From the NCBI GenBank assembly GCA_029204225.1, contig CM055096.1:43056901-43120900 (forward strand): 64,000 nt of DNA. The letters are read 5' to 3'. Under the pieces are notes generated by a model. That model had not been told where the DNA came from. It worked only from the letters and a program-made list of their open reading frames with translations, and did no database searches. Every line of letters begins with the position of its first letter. Position 1 is the stretch's first letter. The position numbers and the translations under genes are program-made. This DNA is from Diphasiastrum complanatum (taxonomy: Eukaryota; Streptophyta; Lycopodiopsida; Lycopodiales; Lycopodiaceae). Of this stretch, positions 9,930 through 21,544 are shown in pieces.

Positions 9930-12340
9930 AAGCTTCGAACTTCAATTTTAACATATCGTTAAATCTAAGATGATGCTCCTTTGATAGAGCTAACATGCAT
10001 TTTGAATCTTTCAATAAATTCATATTGTTACTAAATAGTAGCATACTATCTACATAAAAGGTGATGATTATAAAGGGATTCGATACAGACTAGAAATAAA
10101 AATTTGAATCTGTCGAGTCTGAAATAAACCATTCTCGTTGAAAGATGCATTGGTCTTCTCTTCTTCAGCATCAAAGTGTTGACATTGCCTCTAAAACAAC
10201 GTTTGATTTTTGCACAAAGTAGCAGGTTGGATCATCCGTAAATCGGGATGGAGGCTGTCTTGATTGGTTCGATCTTTTGGGTTGAGAACTTCGATCCTCT
10301 GATGCGATTCATTTTGCTAAGAGACTGCCTCGTTGTCAAAGTCAGTCTCAGTGTCAGTGTCAATGTCGATCTTCTGATCAGTCCTGAGTTGTTCGGAGCT
10401 ATTGTTGTCGATTTTAGGATCTGAATTCGAAGTAGCTTTTCTCTTGTGGTCGATAAACTGATCTTTCGTAAAAATGACATTTCTGCTCATGAAGGTCTGA
10501 GAGTCCAGATTGAAGAGCTTGTATGTCTGATGGTCTGAGGAATAGCTGATGAAGATCGACCTTTTGCTGGTGTTGTCTAGCTTCCTACTTAGATCAGCAG
10601 AGATTTGCACATCCAAACACTCGAATATTTGTGAGTGATGGCTTCGATCCTGTCCACACCTCATAAGGTGTCTTGCCATTTAGGGCTTCTGAGATGGACC
10701 GATTTTGAAGGTAGGTTGTTGTTTTTAACAGCTTCTGCCCAGAATTTTTTTGGAAGAGAGGCATGGGCCAACATGCTCTTGGCACTTTCAATGAGTGTCT
10801 GATTCTTCCGTTTAGCTACACCATTGGACTGAGGTGAGTAGCTGGCTGAATATTGTTGTAGATGTATTCGGTTGGCCTTGTAGAAAGCTTTGAACTCGGT
10901 GGAGATAAATACTCCCCCTGCATCAGAGCATAGAACTTTTATTTTTCTCTGGGTCAATTTTTCTGATGATGCCTTGAACTGCATGAAGAACTTGAGAGTC
11001 TCGGATTTGTTCTTCAAGAAATACGTTGTAGTCCTTCGAGAGAAGTCATCAATGATAGTCAACAAATAGATAGCTCCCCTTGTGGAAATAGTCTACATAG
11101 GACTACAAATGTCCATGTGTACAAGATCTAACCAACCTTTAGAAAAGTGAATTGTATCGAAAGTGACTGGAGTTCTAGCACGCTAGCTGGAAAGACAACT
11201 TTCACATGAAGAATTTGATTTGCTAATGAAGGGTAGATCTTATACTAAATTCTGTTTCGACATTTGCTGAATACAATTGGACTTTAAATGGCCTATTCAA
11301 AGCATCTCAGTTGATTCAGAAGTTGAAGTAAAAAGAGTTTGACTACTTGTAGTATAAAGGTGACTGATTTTGTACAAATTGTCACACCTTCTATTAAAAG
11401 CAATAACTTTCCTAGATTTGTCAAAAATAGTGCAACCCTGTCTATTGAATTTGACCATTTGACCCAAATCTGTGATTCTGCTAACTGAGAGTATGTTTTT
11501 AGTCAGATTTGGAATGTGAAGAACATTGGACAGAAATATTACATCACCTTTTTGGAACTCAACTTTGACTGTTCCTACACCCTCGATAGTATGAGTCGAG
11601 TTGTCTCCAAGTTGCATAATTGTAGGATGGGGGTGTATGATTTGTAGTCATAGAACCAGTGTCGATGGTGAGTCATGTGTTGTGATGTACCTGAGTCCAA
11701 ATACCGTGAATCGATATCATGTTGTTCTTCGACTTTTGTCAAGAAGGCAGCTTCATCTTTCTCCTGTTGCTGGATCGACTGACTGGAGAAGCAACATTTG
11801 CTTGTTGTTGGAATTGCTACTTCCTTTCATTGTTGTATTACAGCGTTCTGCAATCTTTGATAAGGTGACCAGTCCTCTTACAGTACTTACAGAATAGATT
11901 CTGTCTTGGTTTTGGATGTTGCACACAAGCCAAGGATGGTGTAATGGGCACTCATTACCAGTATGTGGACCACGACATTGTGGGCACCAGGTGTCGCTGA
12001 TGGATAGTGTTACCAGATGGCAATTGCCCTAGCAACTGACTTTGGAAAGATTTCAAGGCTTGCTGAAACTCTTTGTTGAGTTTCTCCATTTGTTGTTGAT
12101 TCATCAACTCAAACTGAGATTTCCAGACCTGGTCGGAATCTCGGGGCTCACTTGGAAAGTTATCAAGGAATACATAGTGAGATTTTCCCTCTTTATAATT
12201 ATTGTTAAGACCCTCTATCATCCTTGAGTTTGTTGCTTCAAGCACCGAATTATATCAATGGTATGCTGCAAATGTTGTAAATTGGTCTGCTTCACGAAGT
12301 ACTGTAGTTGATAAACTAGAGCAAGTGCAAATTGATCCAT
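9930..12340 (-). pseudogene. Copia gag-pol remnant (gag, CCHC, PR, IN, partial RT)
   Basis: Read right to left. A gag-like start is at 12340 with coding to about 11960. A CCHC knuckle (CKYCKRTGHLIKDC) lies near 11880. A protease-like LDSGTSQHM is near 11690-11660. The pre-integrase region is at 11617-11297. The integrase core at 11065-10661 has IIDDFSR and VLCSDAGG, then NGVAKRKNQT where the family has NGVAERKN, so the catalytic Glu is Lys. The IN-RT linker (MSRNVIFTKDQF) is at 10679-10230. A short RT piece near 10045 reads YVDSMLLFSNN, with Ser replacing the second Asp of YVDD. Most of RT and all RNase H are missing, so this is a deleted element. The gag is shorter than usual. Confidence 0.85.
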
Positions 12341-12369
12341 CGGGGAGGAATGAGAACTTGAGACAAGGA

Positions 12370-14100
12370 TGGAGGAAGTGAGATGAAGCTACAAGATATA
12401 TTATGTGGTGGAACATGAGGGAATGAATGGATGAAAAAAAAGAATGATATGGGTCTTGTGTGGATTTTCATATCTGTCCATAATATAACCAATGCTCATT
12501 GTACAATTCTCCACGGGATCATCAATGCTCGCCTTTGAAAATAGCTTTGTCATTGAGGTTGTGCGCTCATAGCTTCAATCTCTGATTGACATGAGATTCC
12601 TTCAGTTTACGTAGGCTATGGGATTTCACGCGTTGATGACTTGTGCTTTTTGTGGCCTCCGCAGATAATTGAATGGATGATGTACAACAACAGTAGTATG
12701 GGCATTCGTCCAATGAAGCATCATTGTTGGCATTGGTAGGAACACTTGTCGTCTGCGTCGGTTTGCACATAGCTTTTGCCTTTGATATGACTTGAGAGGC
12801 CTTCATTGGTACAAGCTGCCACTTTATTGATGATGTGATGGCCAAGGTGAGACAATTGGAAAAGCGTGGATATTGTATCACTTAAGTAAAACCAAATGCT
12901 TATTGATGATGGCAATGGTGGTGTTGTTGCAAATATTTCATCTTGTTGGGAAGATGGATCTTTTGCTGGATCACGGTTGTAGTTTGATAAGATGCTCATT
13001 TTGTTGCCAAACTGAGCATTTGTTGTTGAAGTCCCTTGACTGCTCTTTTTGTTCCTATTAAAAGTTGTTGAGATCATTGGTAAAGATGTAGAGATATATC
13101 CCAATGACAATTTGTGTGATACTGCAACTATAGAAGTAGACTAAAATTGCCGATGAAAGACCACCTATAGTGCGACTGCAAAAGAAAACACACCAAAACA
13201 TACGACAATAGAACAAACAAACAGGCAGCAACAAACGACATAGTTGACAGGACAAAACTTGAAATAAGAGAAAAAAATGAAAAATTGTAGCAGATAACTC
13301 TATAGAAGGAATTGCATAACACTCTTAAACCAAACTCTTGCAATCCAGTATCAAACTTGGCACAAGGCCATAGCTACAGTGTTACAAAAGAAAAAACAAA
13401 GTCATGACGTGTAACATTTACGTAGCATGCAATAAGAACAAAAATGTCTTAGATCACTTTCACTCAGATAAAAAAAAATAGGGGTTGTCATCTAGACACA
13501 AAACTAATGATTCATCAGGCGGTAGCTCAAAACTTGGCTCCAGGGTATGATATCAATTGCTTGGCCATAGAGACATAATGAAGACACAGATCTGAGGTGT
13601 TACATTCTCGGTCTTATCTATGGATGGTGTTTGAGATGGTTGCTAGATATGAATCAGTAAGACTAGACGAGCCTAGACACGCACTAGGTCTGAGTCCCCA
13701 TCATAGTTCGGTGCCTTTATTCGCGGAATTCTCTTCTCCACGTGCGGAGGCTGCTGATTTACTCTTGTTGCCATCGTGATCTAGCAGATATTCTATGCAC
13801 TTAGGTGATGGGTGATGGATGTTGATATTGACAGATTTGGCAAACTTATCGTGACGGATGTATGGCTTCCAACTAGGACACTTCTAAGGCATTCCCTACT
13901 AGACGTGCCTAAGGCTATCAAACCAGATTCATCATGATAGGATTGTTGGCGATGGATGATGAATATGTACAATTCTAGATGCAAAGTGTATCTTCAAGAG
14001 TTCGGAATTTCTTGAGTGGAACCATATGATGTTGATCTTAGAGGATTTAATTAAGTTTCAAGTGCTTGAAATGATGGAGCTTCATTGTGATCACAAGTGA
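12370..14100. other. No recognisable gene
   Basis: Only weak ORFs, for example at 12567-13110 on the minus strand; their predicted proteins are Ser/Cys/Gln-rich and match nothing I know. A site near 13540 loosely resembles a degenerate primer-binding site, so part of this may be the leader or 5' LTR of the Copia at 9.1-12.3 kb, but I could not align the two LTR regions. Confidence 0.3.
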
Positions 14101-14129
14101 ACCTCTCTAGATAGAATTCACACACATGC

Positions 14130-15440
14130 CCGGGAACTCGCACAAGTCCAAATCTTGCCAAAAATAGGCTGTGCGAGTACTAGATAGTTCTATTTTGGAA
14201 AAGATCAAAGATTTTGCACTTGAAGGTATTTCTACAGGTTTTTCTAGGTTTTCTTACCTTTTGTGGGAGTTTTTGAGCACTCTTGTAGTTGACATAGTTC
14301 TGTGCAAATTTCAGGGAATGACTCGCACAGTTGTGCGAGTTGTTTTTGACCTAGTCCACACAAATTGACCATAGAGCAAGAAACTGATAGAAAATGGCTA
14401 GGGACTCGCACAGAAAATGACTCCGTAGAAAGACGACTCGCACAAAAAATGACTCGTGCAAGGAAACTTACTGCTCGCACAGGTGTGTATATTGCAAAAA
14501 ATGACTCGTGCAAGGTTGGAAGATGACTCACACAGGAAGATGACTCGCACAAAAAAATGACTCGTGCAAGGAAACTTACTACTCGCACATGACTTGCACA
14601 GTGACTCACACAAACTTGGAAATGACTCGCACAGGTTTTGAAAGGTTCCGAAAAGAATTAGAAAATGACTCGCACAGGGGAACAAAATGACTCGTACAAA
14701 TCTGGAAATGACTCGCACACGTTTGAAGGAAAATTACTCGCACAGCTAAAGAATGACTCGCACAAGAATGCTAGAGGTAATGACTCAGATTTGACAAAAA
14801 TGACTCGTACACCTCAAATGAATCGTACAACAGAATGGTAGAGGTAATGACTCAGATTTGACAAAAATGACTCATACACCTCAAGAAGCACAAGGGTTTT
14901 TGATGGTCACTATCAACTCTGAAGTCTTATTTCAGGTTGTGCAAATGGTGGTTAGGTGGCTTTTTCAGCACACATGAATTTTTTTTTTTGTTTGGATTTG
15001 ACAAAGTGTTACCTCAAGAGAATTCACACACCTTGGGGCCTCTTGCTAGTGTGCAAATACTGCATGGTTTTGCATAATTTTGAGGTGAAGGGGTACTCGC
15101 ACACTCACTTTTAGTGAGTAAGGAGCAGAGATCTACCTGAATATTACTACCTGTGCGAACGGGTTCTACTCTAAAAAACTTGTTTGTACACAAAAATTCA
15201 GAGGGAAGGCTAGAAATGATGATGCCGACTCTTTTGGACACTCGCACTGTAGAAATTAGTGGATCTTGAGATCTGCATTACTTGAAAAGTGGCTGTGTGA
15301 GTGGTGAAACTTTCCAAAATCGTGACTTTGAAGGTCTTTTTGAGGAAGATTCTCAAAGTTTGAAGTTTTGAGACTCGCACAGTGGATGGAGATGGATCTT
15401 AACCTCTGTAGATGCCGAAAATCAGCTGTGCGAGTAGGAA
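14130..15440. repeat. Interspersed array of the TGACTCGCACA motif
   Basis: More than twenty copies of ACTCGCACA or close variants (ACTCGTGCA, ACTCGTACA, ACTCACACA), most preceded by TG(A). They are dense from 14330 to 14890 and sparser to 15440. A few copies are inverted (TGTGCGAGT near 14170, 14333 and 15424). Spacing is irregular (about 15-45 bp), unlike a head-to-tail satellite. A true 67-bp tandem duplication sits inside it (14774-14883). The Cys/Arg/Val/Ser-rich ORFs here are translations of the repeat. Confidence 0.8.
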
Positions 15441-15459
15441 ATTCGAAGAAAAACACCTC

Positions 15460-16860
15460 GAAAGATGCAACTGGCAGACTGTTCTTGAGAAAAAGATATC
15501 GGCAGATGTCTATCTAGGACTCAAATGACAACTACGAAGCACAAAAAATCACCGTTTAGACCTGCTGCAATTTTTCTGTTTTGGCTCCATTGTGACAGGC
15601 ACTAGTAGTTTGTTTAGAGAGAGCTGCGACACCTTCTCCGTTCACCGTAGCTGTAGGAATTGCTTTTGTGGATGGGCTAGTGCATCTAACTGCAGATTGG
15701 CTTTTTGGTTGGGCGAGTGGGTCTAGTCATTTGTGTGGCTGTGACCCGAACGTTGACTTGACTTTGAGTACTGCTCCAGTTGCATTGTGAACTTTGGGGT
15801 CTAGCTACTAACACAAATCGTTTCTGAGTCGTGGAGCAAAATTCTAAGATAGATACTTCTTGGCCTTCTGTCATTGCTACTCTTTGTGCAGGTCAGATGG
15901 AAGGTGGAGGTTCCATCATTACTGTTGAGTCACACCATCCTGGCTATCAATCGCATTCTTGAGAGAAGAGTTCCTTGCCTTTGAGCAACAATTTTAAGAG
16001 AACAGTTGAACATCTCCAACATTGTTAGCAGATCTCAGTATTCTATGTTGCCAAGGCATTCCTATCAACGACCTTCGAAGAGAAAATCATTATGATAAAA
16101 AGCAGACCGAGAATGGTGGCTGGCTGTCCTACAACAGTCAAATTAGCAAGAGAGCTAGGAATAGAGCGCAGATAGACCAGCAAGAGAGCGAGGAATAGAG
16201 CGTAGGTAGATCAATGTGGGAACTTGAAAAAAATATGGCTGTCCATCGCAGTCAAATCAGCAAGAGAGCATGAGTAGAGCGCAGGCAGAACTGACGTTGG
16301 AAAGGCAAAACTGACGCTGGAAAGAGCTACGCCAGGACTAATGAGCACTTTCTGCATCACAATAAAGATACTACCAGACCACTTATTCTAAGTTCAAGTT
16401 CTCAAAAATTTTAGAAGCATTATTAAACGCCTTCTAATACACGTTATTAGGAAAAAAGTTTTTTTGACCACTAATTTGTAACCATTTATTTTGGCTCTCG
16501 GAGAAATGAAGCGGATACGAAACAACCCAAGCTAATCTGAAGGACCCCCTCAGAACCAAGACAATTGTGACCTCCTTCACCACCCCCATATCCGACTCAC
16601 ATCTTACCACTTACCCTCATCTTCGTCTCTTTACCGTTCATTCACACCTTGTGTTGTTTTGATATCATAATCAACAACCCAAGCTCTTGTACATCATTCA
16701 TTGAATCCTTAGCATGGGCAATTGGGAATACAACCCATCAAAGAGCCGAAGCTTTTGGAGGCGCTCATACTTCTTCAAAGCTTCATCTCCCATGGAGCAA
16801 CACTTTACAAAATGTTCCACATCTACAAGCTGCACTGACTTTGACTCCTCCCACACCATA
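15460..16860. other. Intergenic sequence with a short local repeat
   Basis: No gene is recognised. Between 16130 and 16330 a phrase built from CAGCAAGAGAGC and TAGAGCGCAGGCAGA recurs three to four times, with GGCTGTCC...CAGTCAAAT in front of two of the copies. Confidence 0.4.
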
Positions 16861-16869
16861 AGGAGCGGG

Positions 16870-17300
16870 TGTAGCGCAGGCATCCCAAAGGGAGCCGGGA
16901 ACCACGACTTAGCTTCCCAGCCTTCAACTCTTGTATCCAAACCCACTTGACATACAAGCAGCCAACTCGCCAACAACGATCAGACTTAACCAACTTGAAG
17001 TTCCGAAAACCAACATTGAGATCCAACCTGGCGCCATGCCAGATCGGGGGTCCCGATGTAGGTGACTTCCCTCCAAGCAAGCCGCCCGACATACATCAAA
17101 CTTGACCAACTCGAAGCTTCGTTACAAACGAGTAACATCCATTTCAAGCAAGCGGTCTGACTTACATCAAACTTAACCAACTGAAAGCTTCGTCATGAGC
17201 GCTGGAAGCCAACCGGGCGCCACACCAGACTGGACAGCCATAAACAGGTAACTTCCACCCAAGCAAGCCATCCAGCTCACCCGACAGGTTAGAGCCCGTT
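16870..17300 (-). repeat. L2 LTR fragment (copy 0), cut off by L2 copy 1
   Basis: Begins TGTAGCGCAGG like the full L2 LTR at 18686 and follows it to GAGCCCGTT, where it stops abruptly. Three bases later an oppositely oriented L2 LTR begins. The remaining two thirds of this LTR are missing. Confidence 0.8.
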
Positions 17301-17302
17301 CA

Positions 17303-18380
17303 TGTTGTAAAGCTACATTTACAAGCTTTACTTACGGTGCCATGGGCGCCAGCTATGTCCCCGGCACCATCAGCGCCCCTGCTGCTCTGGCGCCAACGGT
17401 GCCGGCGCCGCTCCCGGCGCCAAGTTCCTATGGCTGAAAATCTTTGATCGGTTCTAGCGAAATCCAGAGAGCTCAGATCGGTGTGCAATCACCTCACACG
17501 ATCTAGGCATGATTAAAGGAAGCCTGGGGATCAATAAAATCTAGAGAGAGAAAATGACTTTCTAGAAAGAGAAAATTCTAGAGAGAGAAAAATGTGCTTT
17601 ACCAGCTTGGGTAGAGTGCTTAGTATGAGGGGAGGTGCCGAATCACACCAATACTATAGGGGAGTGCGGGTTGCGACTCAGGGCGAGCTCCAACCAAGTC
17701 TCAACCTCCCTTGCTAGAATGTTGTCATGGCTCTCGCCTTGGCATGCTAGCGCCCCGGAGACTAGAGTCGGTCAGACACTTGAAATGTAACCTTCTCAGA
17801 TTTATCAATAAAGTGGGATTTTTCTCAAACTGACTCTGATTACCTTCTGGGTTTCAGTGTTCGGTAAAAGCGCCAATTGTAAGGTCGCTTTCAAAATTTT
17901 TAACTTGGCACATAGCTGAGGGTCGTATCCCAGGACGCCAACGATATGCCGTCGGGACCATTCGGTCCGTGGTGCCAGCGGTATGCTGTCGGGACCATTT
18001 GGTTCAGGAACTGGTTGTCTCCATATCCGTCGCGGCTTGTGATTTTGAGTGTTCCTTGCATGAACGTGAATGGGTTAAGCTCTTGGGGAACGGGCTCTAA
18101 CCTGTCGGCTGAGTTGGATGGCTTGCTTGGGTGGAAGTTACTTGTTTATGGCTGTCCAGTCTGGCGTGGCGCCAGGTTGGCTTCTAGTGCTCGTGACGAA
18201 GCTTTCAGTTGGTTAAGTCTGATGTAAGTCAGACCGCTTGCTTGGAATGGATGTTACTCATTTGTAACGAAGCTTCGAGTTGGTTAAGTTTGATGTATGT
18301 CGGGCGGCTTGCTTGGAGGGAAGTCACCCACATCGGGACCCCCGATCTGGCATGGCGCCAAGTTGGATCTCAATGTTGCA
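17303..18380 (+). repeat. L2 LTR copy 1, opposite orientation to the other L2 copies
   Basis: Begins TGTTGTAAAGC and runs to ATGTTGCA, about 1.08 kb. It is the reverse complement of 18829-19915 and 19956-21015 with few differences by eye. It contains GC-rich GGCGCC repeats near 17340-17420, AATAAA sites near 17530 and 17807, and the L1/L2 shared core near 17640-17670. It lacks the last ~150 bp of the 1230-bp form seen in copy 2. Confidence 0.8.
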
Positions 18381-18685
18381 ATGTTGATTCTTGCATTAGA
18401 GACTTGGCATTTCGAACGGACGCTAAGGGACAATTCGCGTTGAGATCGGACTAGTGCAAACTCTGGGTGCATGTGTCTGATTCAAAGAGAGCTACTTGAA
18501 GCCAAGCTCGATGTACACTTCTTGTTTTGACTGTGAGGCAATTGACCAGTGATGGAATTGTGAAAGTCAAGTTTTGCGCGACGGACATAGTGCTTCAAAC
18601 AAACACGAAGAGATAGTTCGGATGCGGATCAAACTGGTGCGACCCTTTGGCTTTCCACGAGGTCAATGGTTACATTGGGGCTGAT
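18381..18685. other. Spacer between inverted L2 LTRs, likely element-internal sequence
   Basis: Contains GATTCAAAGAGAGCTACTTG near 18480, which resembles 19919-19938 on the other side of the solo LTR. No coding region is seen. The last five bases (CTGAT) form the target duplication of copy 2. Confidence 0.5.
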
Positions 18686-19920
18686 TGTAGCGCAGGCATC
18701 CCAAAGGGAGCCGGGAACCACGACTTAGCTTCCCAGCCTTCAACTCTTGCCATCCAAACCCACTTGACATACAAGCAGCCAACTCGCCAACAACGATCAG
18801 ACTTAACCAACTTGAAGTTCCGAAAACCAACATTGAGATCCAACCTGGCGCCATGCCAGATCGGGAGTCCCGACGTGGGTGACTTCCCTCCAAGCAAGCC
18901 GCCCGACATACATCAAACTTAACCAACTCGAAGCTTCGTTACAAACGAGTAACATCCATTCCAAGCAAGCGGTCTGACTTACATCAGACTTAACCAACTG
19001 AAAGCTTCGTCACGAGCGCTGGAAGCCAACCTGGCGCCACGCCAGACTGGACAGCCATAAACAGGTAACATCCACCCAAGCAAGCCATCCAACTCAGCCG
19101 ACAGGTTAGAGCCCGTTCCCCAAGAGCTTAACCCATTCACGTTCATGCAAGGAACACTCAGAACCACAAGCCGCGACAGATATGGAAACAACCAGTTCCT
19201 GGACCAAATGGTCCCGACAGCATACCGCTGGCGCCACGGACCGAATGGTCCCGACGGCATACCGCTGGCGTCCCGGGATACGACCCTCAGCTATGTGCCA
19301 AGTTAAAAAATTTGAAAGCGGCCTTACAACTGGCGCTTTTACCGAACACTGAAACCCAGAAGGTAATCAGAGTCAGTTTGAGAAAAATCCCACTTTATTG
19401 ATAAATCTGAGAAGGTTACATTTCAAGTGTCTGACCGACTCTAGTCTCCGGGGCGCTAGCATGCCAAGGCGAGAGCCATGACAACATTCCAGCAAGGGAG
19501 GCTGAGACTTGGTTGGAGCTCGTCCTGAGTCGCAACCCGCACTCCCCTATAGTATTGGTGTGATTCGGCACCTCCCCTCATACCAAGCACTCTACCTAAG
19601 CTGGTAAAGCACGTTTTTCTCTCTCTAGGATTTTCTCTTTCTAGAAAGTCATTTTCTCTCTCTAGATTTTATTGATCCCCAGGCTTCCTTTAATCATGCC
19701 TAGATCGTGTGAGGTGATTGCACATCGATCTGAGCTCTCTGGACTCCGCTAGAACCGATCGAATATTTTCAGCCATAGGAACTTGGCGCCGGCTGGATTC
19801 TGGTCACAGTGGCGCCGGGAGCGGCGCCGGGAGCAGCAGGGGCGCTGCTGGCGCCGGGGACATAGCTGGCGCCAATGGCGCCGGAAGTAAAGCTTGTAAA
19901 GGTAGCTTTACAACACTGAT
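18681..19920 (-). mobile_element. L2 solo LTR (copy 2) with perfect 5-bp target duplication
   Basis: A full LTR of 1230 bp (18686-19915), TGTAG...CAACA in plus orientation, flanked on both sides by CTGAT (18681-18685 and 19916-19920). No internal domain remains, which is the signature of LTR-LTR recombination. It is the best-preserved L2 copy and defines the family ends. It contains GGCGCC-rich sequence near 19790-19880. Confidence 0.9.
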
Positions 19921-19955
19921 CCAAAGAGCTACTTCAAGCTAAGTGAGAGGTGCAT

Positions 19956-21015
19956 TGCAACATTGAGATTCAACCTGGCGCCATGCCAGATCGGGGGTCC
20001 TGATGTGGGTGACTTCCCTCCAAGCAAGCCGCCCGACATACATCAAACTTGACCAACTCGAAGCTTCGTTACAAATGAGTTTCAAGCAAGCGGTCTGACT
20101 TACATCAGACTTAACCAACTGAAAGCTTCGTCACGAGCGCTGGAAGCCACGCCAAACTGGACAGCCATAAATAGGTAACTTCCACCCAAGCAAGCCATCC
20201 AACTCAGCCGACAGGTTAGAGCCCGTTCCCCAAGAGCTTAACCCATTCACGTTCATGCAAGGAACACTCAGAACCACAAGCCGCGACAGATATGGAGACA
20301 ACCAGTTTTTGGACCAAATGGTCCCAATAGCATACAGTTGGCGCCACGGACCAAATGGTCCCGACGGCATACCACTGGCGTCCCGGGATACGACCCTCAG
20401 TTATGTGCCAACTTAAAAATTTTGAAGCGGCCTTACAACTGGTGCTTTTACCGAACACTGAAACCCAGAAGGTAATCAGAGTCAGTTTGAGAAAAATCTC
20501 ACTTTATTGAGAAGGTTACATTTCAAGTGTGTAACCGACCCTAGTCTCTGAAGCGCTAGCATGCCAAGGCAAGAGCCATGACAACATTCCAGCAAGGGAG
20601 GCTGAGACTTGGTTGGAGCTCGCCCTGAGTCGCAACCCGCACTCCCCTATAGTATTGGTGGGATTCGGCACCCCCCCCTCATACCAAGCACTTTATCCAG
20701 GCTGGTAAAGCACGTTTTTCTCTCTTTAGAAAGTCATTTTTTGTCTCTAGAATTTATTGATCCCCAAGCTTCCTTTAATCATGCCTAGATCGTGTGAGGT
20801 GATTGCACATCGATTTGAGCTCTCTGGACTTCGCTAGAACCGATAAAAAATTTTCAGCCATAGGAACTTGGCGTCGGCTGGATTCTGGTCACAGTGGCGC
20901 CGAGAGCGACGCCGGTGCCGTCGGTGTCGGGAGCAGCAGGGGCGCTGCTGGCGCCGGGGACAATGCTGGCGCCAGTGGCGCCGAAAGTAAAGCTTGTAAA
21001 GGTAGTTTTACAACA
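19956..21015 (-). repeat. L2 LTR copy 3
   Basis: Same orientation as copy 2, separated from it by about 40 bp. It starts at TGCAACATTGAG, the same point where copy 1 ends, and finishes TTTTACAACA. It is therefore either a shorter LTR form or truncated at a shared breakpoint. It carries small deletions relative to copy 2, for example near 20080 and 20140. Confidence 0.8.
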
Positions 21016-21017
21016 TC

Positions 21018-21544
21018 ATCCCTACTTTATAGGACCTACACCTAAGTTTAAGGTGAAAATTTGACCAACTAGCTACCTACCAAGCATAAGTCTAGGATCT
21101 AGGCTAGGGTTTCATTTTAGGGCAAGAAGGGTGAGTTAACTTCCTTATTACATGCTGGAAATCCACCTAACTCCAAGAAGGAAGTTGAATTTGCTATGTA
21201 TTCCAAGCTCCCATAGTGAGAAGATAGAAAATTTTTGGAGCTCATTGGCAATCTCAAGCTAGTTCACTATGTACATTGAGTTTTTGTGATCCAAATGAAA
21301 CCAAATCGATTTCTACTTGTTTCTCAGGTTGAAGGCCATACTACAGCCTGTAGTACACACGTGTGGGCTTGGATTTCAATTTTGATCAATGCTTTTGATT
21401 GTTAATGCTTGTTGTTTGTCAAATTGCCATTCTAGATCAACTTTTTTGTGTCTAGTTTTTTGATAGATTGTTAGGCAAGCATCCAATCACTCTTGTGGAT
21501 CTTTTGTAGATCCATTTATGGTCCTAAAGTACAGTACTTTCACA
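21018..21544 (+). repeat. L3 LTR fragment (3' part)
   Basis: Near-identical over about 525 bp to 52283-52810, where the same sequence is followed by a met-tRNA primer site. Here it ends ACTTTCACA, a plausible LTR 3' end, and is followed by unrelated sequence. Its 5' part is replaced by L2 copy 3. Confidence 0.8.

Noticed and set aside
13530-13560. Primer-binding site for the minus-strand Copia at 9.1-12.3 kb
   Set aside because: The text only loosely resembles TGGTATCAGAGCC in reverse complement, and no LTR matching 9101-9904 could be found beside it.
14130-15440. CRISPR array or protein-coding gene in the TGACTCGCACA region
   Set aside because: Spacing and spacers are irregular, some copies are inverted, the genome is a plant, and the Cys/Ser/Val-rich ORFs are translations of the short word.
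17946-20458. Repeated ORFs beginning MPSGPFGPW and similar
   Set aside because: The same text occurs in every L2 LTR copy in either orientation with unrelated ends; it is LTR sequence without coding signatures.
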